A stretch of DNA of 64,000 nucleotides from Saccharothrix sp. ST-888 (GCF_000955975.1 NZ_JYJF01000007.1:1-64000), one strand, 5' to 3'. Positions 32,987 to 42,451 are shown, counted from the first letter of the stretch. The notes: generated from the letters alone by a model not told the origin. Made by a program: numbers and translations.

Positions 32987-33345
32987 CGTCCGGACCCGAG
33001 GGGCGCGGTGGTGTTCGAGTGCATCGAGCGGCAACGGTGGTGACGGTTGCGTCGCCGCGGCGGTGACGCAGCCCCCGGTACGGTGCTCACCCAAGGCCGG
33101 CCGGGGCGGCCCTCGACATGAGGTGAAAGGCAGTCAGAAACGGTGTGGAGCCCGCGCAAACCTCTCACGGGCCCCGAAAAGGATCACTCAGGAGCCCTCG
33201 GGCTCCGCTTCACACCAGGTGACCGCCTACGCACTGTTGCGAACCGCGGCGACTGGGCATGAGGATGGTCGGCAGAACGTGGGACGGACCGACCGACGGG
33301 GGACGCGGTGGCCGGCCGTCCGGACAGACGTGGGGGCGTACGGTG
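32987..33345 (+). other. Gene-free spacer
   Basis: About 360 bp between the carbonic anhydrase and the kinase-type gene. I see no gene or clear repeat. Promoter signals are not evident. Confidence 0.35.
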
Positions 33346-33849
33346 ATGGATGGTCAGGCGAGGTTTCCGCGCCAGCGGACGACTTCGAACAGTGACACGG
33401 TCACACCCGTCGGAAGAAACGGCGACAACCCGCAGCCGGTGCACGAGCCCGGCTGCGCCCTGCACCGCAGACTGCACGCCGCGGTGGACCCGGCCGATCT
33501 GGTCGCGGTCGGTGCGGTGCGGCACCGCCTGCGCGCCGCACTGAACCGCTGGGGGGTGCCCGAGCTCGCCGACACCGCCGAGTTGCTCACCTCCGAACTG
33601 GTCACCAACGCGCTGGTGCACACCGGCAGAGGAGCAGTCTTCGACGCCGTTCTCACCTCCGAAACCTCCGAGCAGCGCCTGCGCATCGAGGTCCAGGACG
33701 GTACCGCCCGGTTGCCGGGCCGCCGCACCCCGGTCGAGTTCGCCACCTCGGGCCGGGGTCTGCTGTTGGTGGAGGCGCTCGCCGACGACTGGGGGGTGCA
33801 GCTCCGGGGGGACGGCAAGGTCACCTGGTTCGAGCTCGCCACTCCCTGA
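33346..33849 (+). CDS. RsbW-like ATP-binding regulator (HATPase_c_2)
   Basis: A 167-aa single-domain serine-kinase/anti-sigma-type protein. The N box is TAELLTSELVTNALVHT and the G box SGRGLLLVEALADDWGV, ending WFELA. Such stand-alone domains are abundant in streptomycetes and work as anti-sigma factors or kinases of anti-anti-sigma proteins. The start is uncertain: ATG at 33346 is used, but the conserved domain begins only near residue 65. It is very similar to the C-terminal domain of the next gene, so the pair probably arose by local duplication or exchange. No sigma-factor gene is adjacent. Confidence 0.82.
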   Translation: MDGQARFPRQRTTSNSDTVTPVGRNGDNPQPVHEPGCALHRRLHAAVDPADLVAVGAVRHRLRAALNRWGVPELADTAELLTSELVTNALVHTGRGAVFDAVLTSETSEQRLRIEVQDGTARLPGRRTPVEFATSGRGLLLVEALADDWGVQLRGDGKVTWFELATP

Positions 33850-34117
33850 GCCGCCGTACGACGAGCCGCCGTACGACGACCGCACGACCGATGGTGTACC
33901 GCAGCGCCGACGTCTGTGAAAAGGTGCACAGGCGACCCGCCGGGTTCGGGCATTGCCGCCTTGCCGAACATTCGACAGGATAGTGAGAATGTGTGTCCGG
34001 GAAGGCAGCGGGGAGATCCGATCCTCGACTGACCGCCACCACCCGTGACACCGTTCCACCACCCCACGGCCATCGCAGTCCGCCCGGACGGCATGCCACG
34101 GCAGCGGCAGGAGAAGC

Positions 34118-36367
34118 ATGGCGACTGAGCCCGAGCCGCAAGGGCCCGCGCGCCGCACCCCACCGGCCCAGGCCTCCCGGAGTGCCGAGCCGAGCAGCGC
34201 GCTGCGCACCGCCCCGGGACCGCCGGCCGACCGGACCGTGCCCGCGGCGTCCCGGGGGCTGCCCACCCGCAGCGGCGACTCCACCCCGGACTGGCTCGAA
34301 CCGGCGATGGCCGCGAACGGCATCGGCTCGTTCGACTGGGACATCCGCCGCGACGTGCTGGAGGGCGACCACCGGGCCTGCGTCATCCTCGGCCTCGACG
34401 CCAAGCGCCTCGACCGGAGCTCCGCCGCCTTCCTGGCCATGCTCCACCCCGAGGACGCGCCGGTCGTCCGCCGCCGGGTCGAGCGCGCCGTCGCCGAGCT
34501 CGGCCAGTGCGGCGCGTACTACCGCACGGTCTTCCCCGGCGGCGAGCTGCACGCCGCGCGGTTCCGGGGCCGGGTGCTCGCGGACGCCTTCGGCCGCCCG
34601 TCCCGGATGGTCGGCTTCGTCTGGGACGCCACCGTCGAGCTGCACAAGCGCGAGCGGGCCGGCGAGCTGGCCGCGCTGCGCGAGGAGCGCTCACGCTTCA
34701 TCAAGGAAGCCGCCCGCGCCCTCTCCGAGGCGGTCACGGTCCGCGACGTGGCGAGAGTCTTCACCGAGCTGCCGCTGCCCGGACTGCCCCCGGACGGCCT
34801 GCTGCTCGCCTCCCTGGAGGCCGGCCGCCTCCAGATCCTCGGCGCCAGCGGCTACACCCCCGAGGCCATCCGACCGTACGACCGCTCGCTGCTGGGCCCG
34901 GCCCACCCGGCGGCCGAGGCGATCCGCAACCGCGCGCCGGTCTTCATCGCCAGCCGGGACGAGTACCTCGACCGCTACCCGGAGGCCTGGACCAGGATCT
35001 CCCCGAGCAACCCGCGCAGTGCCTGGGCCTTCCTGCCGCTGGTCGCCAGCGGCAGAGCGATCGGCGTCTGCGCGGTGGCCTTCGATGACGACCGGGAACT
35101 GGACACGGACGAGCGCACCCTGCTCTCCACCCTCGGCGGCCTGGTCGCCCAGTCCCTGGCCCGCGCCCGGCTGCACGACGCCGAGCACGAACTCGCCGCC
35201 GGACTCCAGCGCGTCATGCTGCCGCGCACCGTGCCGTCCATCTCCGGCGTCACCACCGCCGTCCGCTACCTGGCGGCCGGGTCCGGGCTGCAGATCGGCG
35301 GCGACTGGTACGACGTCGTCCCGCTGCCCGGCGGCCACGTCGGCCTGGTGATCGGCGACGTCCAGGGCCACGACGTGCACGCCGCCGGAATCATGGGCCA
35401 GCTGCGGATCGCCCTGCGCGCGTACGCGGCCGAGGGCCACCCGCCGGCCGCCGTGATGGCCCGGGCCTCCCGCTTCCTGGCCGACCTCGACACCGACCAC
35501 TTCGCCACCTGTACCTACGCCGAGGTCAACGTGGACTACGGCGTGGTCTACGCGGTCCGGGCCGGCCACCTGGACCCGGTGGTCCGCCGCGCGGACGGCA
35601 GCGCCACCCCCGTGCCCGTGGCGGGCGGGCTGCCGCTGGGGGTCGACCCGGACGAGGAGTACCGGGTCACCCGGTTCAGCCTGGACCCGGGCGAGGCCGT
35701 GGTGCTCTGCACCGACGGCCTGGTCGAGGCCCGGGGCATGGACCTGGACACCGGTTTCGCCCGGCTCTGCGCCACCGTGTCCGGCGACCTCCCCGCCCGG
35801 GGCGAGTCGCCGTACGACCCGTTGGACGTCCTGGCCGACCGGATCGCCTCCCAGGCGGCGGACTCCACCGAGCGCGAGGACGACATAGCGCTGCTGCTGC
35901 TCCGCTGGGACGGCCCGGCCGGCGGCCTCGCCGCCCAGCAGCTGCGCCGCCGGATCGGGCAGGCCGACCTGGCCAGGATCTCCGAGCTGCGCGGCGAACT
36001 GCGGGACGCACTGCGCCGCTGGGGCGTCGCCGAGTTGGTGGACACCGCCGAGCTGCTCGCCTCCGAGCTGGTCACCAACGCGATCCGGCACACCGACCGG
36101 GATGCGATGTTCACCGCCCGGCTCTACCGCGAATCCGCCGGCCAGGGCGAGCCGGCCGGGCGGGCCAGGCTGCGGGTGGAGGTCGAGGACGAGTCGGACC
36201 TCTGGCCGACCCGCCGCACCCCGGGGGAGCAGGCCTCCTCCGGGCGCGGGCTGATGCTGGTCGAGGCGCTCGCCGACGGCTGGGGTGTGGAGCCCAGGGG
36301 TACCGGCAAGCGGATGTGGTTCGAACTCTCCGCCGACTCGAACGGCGTTGACCCGACGGAGAGTTGA
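34118..36367 (+). CDS. PAS-GAF-PP2C(SpoIIE)-HATPase multidomain phosphatase
   Basis: A 749-aa cytoplasmic signalling protein. In order: disordered Pro/Ala-rich N-terminus, PAS-like domain (residues 65-175), GAF-like domain (200-350), SpoIIE phosphatase with intact metal motifs GGDWYDVV, IGDVQGHD, LCTDGLVEA and EREDDIALLLLRW (375-605), and a C-terminal RsbW-like ATPase (625-749) with ELLASELVTNAIRHT and SSGRGLMLVEALADGWGV. It should dephosphorylate an anti-anti-sigma protein in response to a sensed signal. ATG follows AGGAG with normal spacing. It lies downstream of the stand-alone kinase gene but 268 bp away. Confidence 0.9.
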   Translation: MATEPEPQGPARRTPPAQASRSAEPSSALRTAPGPPADRTVPAASRGLPTRSGDSTPDWLEPAMAANGIGSFDWDIRRDVLEGDHRACVILGLDAKRLDRSSAAFLAMLHPEDAPVVRRRVERAVAELGQCGAYYRTVFPGGELHAARFRGRVLADAFGRPSRMVGFVWDATVELHKRERAGELAALREERSRFIKEAARALSEAVTVRDVARVFTELPLPGLPPDGLLLASLEAGRLQILGASGYTPEAIRPYDRSLLGPAHPAAEAIRNRAPVFIASRDEYLDRYPEAWTRISPSNPRSAWAFLPLVASGRAIGVCAVAFDDDRELDTDERTLLSTLGGLVAQSLARARLHDAEHELAAGLQRVMLPRTVPSISGVTTAVRYLAAGSGLQIGGDWYDVVPLPGGHVGLVIGDVQGHDVHAAGIMGQLRIALRAYAAEGHPPAAVMARASRFLADLDTDHFATCTYAEVNVDYGVVYAVRAGHLDPVVRRADGSATPVPVAGGLPLGVDPDEEYRVTRFSLDPGEAVVLCTDGLVEARGMDLDTGFARLCATVSGDLPARGESPYDPLDVLADRIASQAADSTEREDDIALLLLRWDGPAGGLAAQQLRRRIGQADLARISELRGELRDALRRWGVAELVDTAELLASELVTNAIRHTDRDAMFTARLYRESAGQGEPAGRARLRVEVEDESDLWPTRRTPGEQASSGRGLMLVEALADGWGVEPRGTGKRMWFELSADSNGVDPTES

Positions 36368-36390
36368 GCGTTCAGCGGGTTTCGGGACGG

Positions 36391-37443
36391 TCAGCCGAAC
36401 TGCTGCTCCAGGTCCTTGAGCTTCTGCTCCAGGGAGTCCAGGCGCGGCAGGGTCATGGTGTCCTCGTCCGGGGTGAGGTCGATGCTGCGGCGGTCCTGGC
36501 GGGCCGGCAGGCCGGGCTGGCCGAGCGCGCCCTCGGTGAACGGGCCGGCCGGGGAGGCGGGAGCCGGGTCGGCTCCGGCTATGGCGGGCTCCGATCCGCC
36601 GGGCTCCAGCCGGGGTGTGAGTTGCGGTGCCAGCTGGCGGGCGTTGCGCGAGCGCCAGGCGCTGCTGTGCTGGCGGCCCAGTGCCTTGATCTCGGCCCGC
36701 TCGCGGCGGTTGGCGAGCCGCTGCCGCTCCCGGTTCAGCGCGGCCTCGCGCTTGTCGTCCCGGACCTCCTCGACCGCCTCGTCCAGTGTGCGGACGCCCT
36801 CCAGGAGCATCAACGACCAGGCGGCGTAGGTCTCCCGGGGCGCCCGCAGCCAGCGGACGATCCGGATCTGCGGCAGCGGTCGCGGCACCAGGCCCTGCTC
36901 CCGCAGTGCGGCCACCCGGGTCTGCTTGAGTGCGCGGTCGAACAGGACGGCGGCCGAGAGGGACATCCCCGCGAAGAACTGCGGTGCCCCCGCGTGCCCC
37001 CAACCCCTGGGCGCGTGAACCCAGTTGAACCAGGCCGAGGCCCCGGCGAAGAGCCAGACCAGCAGTCGCGAGCCGAGCGCGGCGTCACCGTGGCTGGCCT
37101 CCCGGACGGCGAGGACCGAGCAGAACATCGCCGCGCCGTCGAGACCGAACGGGACCAGGTACTCCCAGCCGTCGGAGAGACCGAGGTTCTGCACCCCGAA
37201 GCCGACCAGGCCGTGGAAGGAGAGTGCGGCCGCGACGGCGGCGCAGCAGAACAGCAGGGTGTACGAGGCCGCCCCGTACAGGGATTCCTTGCGGCGGCGG
37301 CGTTCCTCGGTGCGCTCCCAGGAATCGGGGCCGCCGACCGAGGCGGTGGCTTTGGTGCGGACGAAGGCCACCAGCACGGCGGTCACCACCAGTGCGACCA
37401 GGCCCGTGACGGCCCAGCCCAGTGGTATGTCGGACAATTTCAT
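36391..37443 (-). CDS. DUF2637 (SpdB-like) membrane protein with coiled-coil tail
   Basis: A 350-aa protein with four membrane segments between residues 8 and 160 (PLGWAVTGLVALVVTAVLVAFV, LLFCCAAVAAALSFHGLVGFGV, FGLDGAAMFCSVLAV, FFAGMSLSAAVLF). It carries the DUF2637 pattern PFGLDGAAMF, GSRLLVWLFAGASAWFNW. The cytoplasmic half is charged (VEEVRDDKREAALNRERQRLANRRERAEIKAL) and ends in a short coiled coil. DUF2637 is also in SpdB spread proteins of conjugative plasmids, but single chromosomal copies are common in streptomycetes and no transfer gene is nearby, so I do not call it mobile. It is convergent with the phosphatase gene. Confidence 0.82.
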   Translation of the reverse strand: MKLSDIPLGWAVTGLVALVVTAVLVAFVRTKATASVGGPDSWERTEERRRRKESLYGAASYTLLFCCAAVAAALSFHGLVGFGVQNLGLSDGWEYLVPFGLDGAAMFCSVLAVREASHGDAALGSRLLVWLFAGASAWFNWVHAPRGWGHAGAPQFFAGMSLSAAVLFDRALKQTRVAALREQGLVPRPLPQIRIVRWLRAPRETYAAWSLMLLEGVRTLDEAVEEVRDDKREAALNRERQRLANRRERAEIKALGRQHSSAWRSRNARQLAPQLTPRLEPGGSEPAIAGADPAPASPAGPFTEGALGQPGLPARQDRRSIDLTPDEDTMTLPRLDSLEQKLKDLEQQFG

Positions 37444-37605
37444 GGCCGGAACCAGCCTCGCTTTCCTCCGCGTTGACGGTGAGGGACATCATGGCGGAAC
37501 TGTGCGCGGGTTTTGGCTGATTTGCTGGCAATGCACCGGGGAGAGCGAATTCGGAGCGAAATTCCGCCCGACGATATGACGGATGATAGACCGTCAATTA
37601 AGACA

Positions 37606-38499
37606 TCAGTTCTGATTCGTGCACGTGCGGGGGCAGCTGAAGCAGGTGTCCGCCGGGCGGACGGTGTAGAACAGGCAGCAGCTCGCCCGGCTGCGCGTCC
37701 AGCCGGCCGGGGCGCCCGGCTGCTCCAGCGCCCGGAAGCCGCTGCCGCCGACGAACGGCGGGTGCTGCGAGCCGTCCGGCAGCAGCTCGGCCAACTCGGC
37801 CACCGCTCGCGCCTCTTCGCCCAGCAGGGCGCCGAGGTACCAGAGGCCCTCGATCACGTCGTCGGTGGCCATCGCCCAGAGCGTGCGCGGTCCACGCCGC
37901 AGCTCGGGGCGGAACGCGGCCAGCACCGGGGCGAGTTGGTCGGCCAGTGCGGCCAGCAGCTCGGCCCGCAGCGCCCGTTCGTCCGGCACCACCCGGGCAC
38001 CGGGCAGCGCGGCCGCCGGGTCGCCCGGCAGGCAGGCGAACCCGTCCGGCTGGACGGTGAGTTCGCCGGAGCTGCGGCGGATCGACACCCGTTCCACCGG
38101 AATCCGGGGCACCCGGCGCTCCAGCAGCCACGGCAGCGTGAACAGCAGGGCGACCGGCCAGTTGTAGCGGTGCAGGCAGAATCCGGCGGCGACTTCCGGG
38201 CGCAGCGGCTCGCCGTACTCGGCCAGTCCGAGCGCGGCGTCGTAGGCGATCAACTTCCGCAGGGCGGCGGGGTGCTGGACGAAGTCGGCGGTCCTGGCCC
38301 AGCCCCGGCCGGTGCGCGGCGCCCCGGCGTGGACGCGCAGCCCGGGGAAGACCCGGCCGAGCCGGGCGTAGCTGCCGAACAGCGGCGACGCCCCCGGCGG
38401 GCCGGGGGCGGCCGGTGTGCCCGTGGCGGCCTGCGGGCCTGGAGCGGGCAGCGCGCCAGGGGCGGGCTGTGCGGCGGCCACGGTGCTGCTCACGGTCAT
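37606..38499 (-). CDS. FhuF-like (2Fe-2S) siderophore-iron reductase
   Basis: A 297-aa cytoplasmic protein. Its end CCLFYTVRPADTCFSCPRTC gives CC-x10-C-x2-C, the FhuF cluster motif. These proteins reduce ferric siderophores to release iron. The N-terminus has a 40-residue Pro/Ala-rich stretch before the conserved region. An IdeR/DmdR-type iron box at 38582-38600 lies 83 bp upstream of the ATG, so it is expected to be made under iron limitation. No siderophore biosynthesis or transport gene is adjacent. Confidence 0.87.
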   Translation of the reverse strand: MTVSSTVAAAQPAPGALPAPGPQAATGTPAAPGPPGASPLFGSYARLGRVFPGLRVHAGAPRTGRGWARTADFVQHPAALRKLIAYDAALGLAEYGEPLRPEVAAGFCLHRYNWPVALLFTLPWLLERRVPRIPVERVSIRRSSGELTVQPDGFACLPGDPAAALPGARVVPDERALRAELLAALADQLAPVLAAFRPELRRGPRTLWAMATDDVIEGLWYLGALLGEEARAVAELAELLPDGSQHPPFVGGSGFRALEQPGAPAGWTRSRASCCLFYTVRPADTCFSCPRTCTNQN

Positions 38500-38581
38500 G
38501 GGTGGGCCCCATCGGGTGGACCGGAGCCCGGGGACTCCGCGACGGCAGGACTGAACCTGCCCGAGGCACTGCTCTCCTCGG

Positions 38582-38600
38582 GCAGGTTAGGCTCACCTTA
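38582..38600 (-). promoter_or_regulatory. Iron box (DmdR/IdeR-type operator)
   Basis: On the plus strand the sequence is CAGGTTAGGCTCACCTTA, close to the streptomycete iron-box consensus TTAGGTTAGGCTCACCTAA. It sits upstream of the FhuF-like gene and just downstream of the end of the adjoining TPR-like gene. Confidence 0.8.
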
Positions 38601-38612
38601 GCTGAAAGCTCG

Positions 38613-39407
38613 CTAGGCTTCCCGCGCGACGGGGCCGTTCGGAGGAGTGGCGGGTGCGGGGACGGCGCTCAACCGGCGCGCGAGCCAGACCGGCACCCCG
38701 CCCAGCGCCTGCACCAGCCGGGCGGCCTCCGCCCGCAGCCGGGCCGCCTCGACCGGCTCCGACACCTCGGCCAGTGCCGCCAGCGCGGGCGCCACCCCGA
38801 CCGTGAACCCCAGGTCCTCCCGCAGCCGCAGCGAGGCCCGGAACCCCTCCCGGGCCCGTTCCCGGTCGCCGGCCGCCAGCGCCAGCGCCGCCAGATGCCC
38901 CCAGGTGTACGAGCGCAGCAGCTCGTCGCCGCGCTCCGTCGCACCGTCGTGCGCCCGCCGGTAGGCGATCCAGGCGGCCGTCCGGTCGTGCAGCAGGTTC
39001 TCCGCGACCAGGCCGCGCCGGAAGTCCAGCAGCGGCCGCCCGGGAGCGCCCGGTGGAAGGAGGGCGGAGGTCCGTCCGAGGGCGGCCTGGGCCTCGTCCA
39101 GCCGGTCGCGCGGGCCGAGCACGCTGGCGACGTACGCCAGGAAGCCGCGCGCACAGGCCGCGCCCGCCCGCTGGTCGGGCGCGGCCGCCCCGGCCTCGGC
39201 GAGCCGTAATGCGTGCTCGGCCTCCTGCCAGTGGCCGCCGGTGAACAGGCTCTGTTCGATGAGGAGTTCGGCCCGGCGCAGAGCGACGTCCGGATCGCGC
39301 GCGGCGGTCGGTCCGAGCAGCTCGGCGGCCTCCTGCCAGCATCCGCGCGAGCGTAACCGCCATACCGTATCGGCGCTTCCCCCCAGGTCCGTACCGTGCT
39401 CCGACAA
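38613..39407 (-). CDS. TPR-like helical protein, function unknown
   Basis: A 264-aa all-helical protein with TPR-style spacing (LRRAELLIEQSLFTGGHWQEAEHALRLAEAGAAAP, AWIAYRRAHDGATERGDELLRSYTWGHLAALALAAGDRERAREGFRASLRLREDLGF). No signal or enzymatic motif. The TTG at 39407 is preferred because AAGGAGG lies 5 bases upstream; a start at 39482 is possible. Such tetratricopeptide proteins often derive from the C-terminal half of LAL or BTAD regulators. Target unknown. Confidence 0.75.
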   Translation of the reverse strand: MSEHGTDLGGSADTVWRLRSRGCWQEAAELLGPTAARDPDVALRRAELLIEQSLFTGGHWQEAEHALRLAEAGAAAPDQRAGAACARGFLAYVASVLGPRDRLDEAQAALGRTSALLPPGAPGRPLLDFRRGLVAENLLHDRTAAWIAYRRAHDGATERGDELLRSYTWGHLAALALAAGDRERAREGFRASLRLREDLGFTVGVAPALAALAEVSEPVEAARLRAEAARLVQALGGVPVWLARRLSAVPAPATPPNGPVAREA

Positions 39408-39622
39408 CGCCACCTCCTTGTGTGCGTGTCCAGAAAACGGGACTCTGCGGCCGCAATTCAACACGGGGGTGAGCTTGTGCACCAGATCACGAGCGTCGGA
39501 GATTTCGGAAATCCGTGATCGATCTCACGGTGCGACGGGACCTGAGTTGACGGTGGGTCAGCACGGGGTTGACGGTGCGCCGGAGTGTCCCCGGTGCCCG
39601 GGTGGACGGAGTCGGGGCCCGG

Positions 39623-40621
39623 TCAGGACGTCCAGCCGGTCTCGGCCAGCGCCTCCGCCGCGCCGTTGGCGGGCTGCGGAAGTCCGGCCTCGTCCAGCTG
39701 GAACAGGGCCACCAGCAGCTGCTCGCCGCGCACCGTCGCCTGGTGCGAGTAGCCGCCCACGGTGAACATCGCGGCGGCGATCTCCTCGGCGTGCAGGGTC
39801 TGCAGCCAGAGGCACTCGACGGTCTTGACGTCGGCCGGCTCGATCCCCGCGTCAACCTGGGCCACCATCCGGCTGCCCAGCATGGTGACGGCCGAACTCT
39901 CCTGCTCCTCCGTCAACTCCAGGTCTTCGAAACCCAGCCATTGGAGGTAACGGGCGGCGGTGATCACCGCATCCTCCGGCCCGCGCACCGGCTGCGGCCT
40001 GAACGGCGGCCGCCGGTACCCCAGGGGATCGCCGTCCTGGCCCGGGAGCCCGGAACCGTACCCCTGCGGCGGCACGGTGGGGACCGGACCGCCGTGCGGC
40101 CGCGCCCCGTACGGGCGGGGGCGCGGCGAGACCGGGGCGGTGTGGCCGGGCAGTGCGGCGGGCCCGGGCGGGGCGGCGCTCTGCAGCCGGGGCGAACGGT
40201 CCACCGGCAGCCGGACGGTGGCCCCGCAGTTGCAGGTGAACTCGGGCTGCGGCCACTGGTCGCTGCGCCCGCAGTGCGGGCAGCGCATGCTCAGCCAGGA
40301 GTCCTCCCAGGAGCGGAACCGCACCTGCACCGGCACACCGCCGCGCAGCAGCGGCACCCGCAGCTGCGCCCCGCACGGGCAGGGCAGGCTCGGCGGCTCG
40401 TACATGTGCTCACGGCGGCAGGCCGGGCAGCGGATCGCACTCGCGGCCGGCCCCGGGCCGGTGCCGGCGGCCCCCGACGACCCGCCGGGGCCGTGGGCAC
40501 CGGCCGGTCCGGACGCGGCGCCTGGGCCGAACCAGGCCGGATCGCTGAAGTCGTCGGGCAGCGGCACTGAGGCCATGGCGTGCACCGTCCGTTCGGGTCG
40601 GCTGGGCAGGTTCGCCTCCAT
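39623..40621 (-). CDS. Double zinc-ribbon protein, function unknown
   Basis: A 332-aa protein with two zinc-ribbon units, CPACRREH...CPCGAQL (from about residue 65) and CPHCGRSD...CNCGATV (about 110), then a Pro/Arg-rich linker and a helical C-terminal domain (ITAARYLQWLGFEDLELTEEQESSAVTMLG, HQATVRGEQLLVALFQLDE). The ribbons could bind nucleic acid or protein; the C-terminal domain resembles the restriction-endonuclease-like or Mrr-type start AARYLQWLGFED, but no catalytic motif is evident, so I leave it unassigned. The start at 40621 has GGGACG just upstream; a second ATG at 40576 is also possible. Confidence 0.7.
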   Translation of the reverse strand: MEANLPSRPERTVHAMASVPLPDDFSDPAWFGPGAASGPAGAHGPGGSSGAAGTGPGPAASAIRCPACRREHMYEPPSLPCPCGAQLRVPLLRGGVPVQVRFRSWEDSWLSMRCPHCGRSDQWPQPEFTCNCGATVRLPVDRSPRLQSAAPPGPAALPGHTAPVSPRPRPYGARPHGGPVPTVPPQGYGSGLPGQDGDPLGYRRPPFRPQPVRGPEDAVITAARYLQWLGFEDLELTEEQESSAVTMLGSRMVAQVDAGIEPADVKTVECLWLQTLHAEEIAAAMFTVGGYSHQATVRGEQLLVALFQLDEAGLPQPANGAAEALAETGWTS

Positions 40622-40665
40622 CGTCCCTGATCCGCACGGGGCTTGGCGCCGATTGCGGCAATACC

Positions 40666-41307
40666 TCAGGGACAGTTCAGGGGCGCGGAGGCGTTCCAGC
40701 GCGCGAGGTCCGCCGGGGTGTCCAGGTCGTCCGCCACGGCGACGTCGGCGCACTCCACCAGGACGATCTCGGCGGCGTGCGCGGCGAGCAGCGCGCGGGC
40801 CCCGGCGTCGCCGGTGGCACCTGCCGCGGCCTCGGCGAAGTGCCGGGCGCCGATCAGCACCGGGTGGCCGCGCCGTCCGCCGTAGGCCGCGGCCGCGAGC
40901 TCCGCACCCGAGCGGTGGGCGGCCAGCAGCCGGGCGACGGCGCTCGGAGTCACTCCGGGAGTGTCGACCAGCATCACCAGGACGGCGTCCGCGCCGGGGG
41001 GCAGGGCCGCGAGCCCGGCGCGCAGCGAGGAGCCCATGCCGCTCTCCCAGTCCGGGTTGTCGACCAGCCGGCAGTCGCCGACCTCGGCGGTGGCCCTGAC
41101 CTGTGCGGCGGCCGCGCCCAGTACCGCCACCGTCCCGGTGCAGCCCCCGGCCCGCACCACCGCGAGGGCGTGCTCGATCAGCGGCCTGCCCCGGTGCTCG
41201 ATCAGTGCCTTGGGCCGCCCGCCGAGGCGCCGGCCGCCACCGGCCGCCAGCACCAGGGCGGGGACGGCTGCCGGGGGAGCGGGAAGCGGGTGCGCACGGT
41301 CTGCCAT
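40666..41307 (-). CDS. MobA/MocA-like nucleotidyltransferase for molybdenum cofactor
   Basis: A 213-aa Rossmann-type NTP transferase. The signature LVLAAGGGRRLGGRPKALIEHRGRPLIEHAL holds the phosphate loop and Lys, and LVMLVDTPGVTPSAVARLL holds the metal-binding Asp. GHPVLIGARHFAEAA fits the MocA/MobA group, which adds CMP or GMP to molybdopterin. CAGACT ends 6 nt before the ATG, suggesting a leaderless transcript. It is divergent from moaA, which supports a molybdenum-cofactor role. Confidence 0.82.
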   Translation of the reverse strand: MADRAHPLPAPPAAVPALVLAAGGGRRLGGRPKALIEHRGRPLIEHALAVVRAGGCTGTVAVLGAAAAQVRATAEVGDCRLVDNPDWESGMGSSLRAGLAALPPGADAVLVMLVDTPGVTPSAVARLLAAHRSGAELAAAAYGGRRGHPVLIGARHFAEAAAGATGDAGARALLAAHAAEIVLVECADVAVADDLDTPADLARWNASAPLNCP

Positions 41308-41437
41308 ACCGCCAGTCTGACGGGCCGGTCGGCGGGCCTGCAGTTGGAGGAATGCACAAGGCAAAGGTGCAGGTCGCCGTGGTGCACCGGCTCTTCCACC
41401 GCTGGATCTTCGCGGGGGCGCGCCCTGTACTTGGGAG

Positions 41438-42451
41438 ATGGCACCTCGTAGTACTGAGCCGACGGGCAGCTCCCCGCTGGTCGACCGCTTCGGCCGCGTC
41501 CACACCGACCTGCGGGTCTCGCTCACGGACCGCTGCAACCTCCGCTGCACCTACTGCATGCCGGCCGAGGGGCTCGACTGGCTGCCCAGGGCCGAGGTGC
41601 TCAGTGACGACGAGATCGTCCGGCTGGCCCGGATCGCCGTCCAGCGGCTCGGGATCAGGTCGCTGCGCCTCACCGGGGGCGAGCCGCTGCTCCGGCGCGG
41701 ACTGCCCGGACTGATCGCCAGGCTCACCGCACTCGGTCCCGAGCTCTCGCTGACCACCAACGGCATCGGCCTGGCCCGGACGGCGGGCGACCTCAAAGCG
41801 GCCGGGCTGGAACGGGTCAACGTCAGCCTGGACACCCTGCGGCCCGAACGCTACGCCGAGATCACCCGCCGCGACCGGATCGCCGACGTCCTCGCCGGGC
41901 TCGCGGCCGCCCGGACGGCCGGGCTCGCGCCGGTCAAGATCAACGCCGTCCCGGTGCGCGGGGTCAACGACGACGAGATCCTCGACCTGGTCGAGTTCGC
42001 CGCCGCGCACGGGTACCGGATGCGGTTCATCGAGTCCATGCCGCTGGACGCCCAGGGCGCCTGGGACCGGAACAAGATGATCACCGCCGACGAGCTGCTG
42101 GAGATCCTGGCGCGGCGCTGGGAGCTCCACCCGGTCGGGCGGCACGGCAACGCGCCCGCCGAGGAGTGGCGGATCGCCGGTACGGACACGGTGGTCGGGG
42201 TGATCGCGTCCGTCACCCGGCCGTTCTGCGGCGGCTGCGACCGGGTCCGGCTCACCGCCGACGGCCAGCTGCGCAACTGCCTGTTCGCGACCGAGGAGTC
42301 CGATCTGCGGGCGCTGCTGCGCGGCGGCGCCGACGACGCCCGGATCGAGGCGGCCTGGCGCAGCACCATCGCCCGCAAGGGCCCCGGCCACGACATCAAC
42401 TCGGCGGACTTCGTCCGGCCCGACCGCCCGATGTCCGCGATCGGCGGCTGA
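41438..42451 (+). CDS. moaA: GTP 3',8-cyclase, radical SAM enzyme of molybdopterin synthesis
   Basis: A 337-aa enzyme that rearranges GTP in the first step of molybdenum cofactor synthesis. The SAM-binding cluster motif CNLRCTYC is near residue 33, followed by RLTGGEPLLRRGL and TNGIGLA. The C-terminal cluster cysteines are PFCGGCDRVRLTADGQLRNCLF, and the essential C-terminal Gly-Gly ends the protein (SAIGG). The ATG used lies just after GGGAG, too close for a standard ribosome site, so leaderless initiation or a slightly later start is possible. Confidence 0.94.
   Translation: MAPRSTEPTGSSPLVDRFGRVHTDLRVSLTDRCNLRCTYCMPAEGLDWLPRAEVLSDDEIVRLARIAVQRLGIRSLRLTGGEPLLRRGLPGLIARLTALGPELSLTTNGIGLARTAGDLKAAGLERVNVSLDTLRPERYAEITRRDRIADVLAGLAAARTAGLAPVKINAVPVRGVNDDEILDLVEFAAAHGYRMRFIESMPLDAQGAWDRNKMITADELLEILARRWELHPVGRHGNAPAEEWRIAGTDTVVGVIASVTRPFCGGCDRVRLTADGQLRNCLFATEESDLRALLRGGADDARIEAAWRSTIARKGPGHDINSADFVRPDRPMSAIGG

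Noticed and set aside
36391..37443. DUF2637/SpdB-like gene as a sign of an integrated conjugative element
   Set aside because: No integrase, TraB-type translocase, Rep gene or attachment-site repeat is seen nearby; chromosomal DUF2637 genes are common in streptomycetes.
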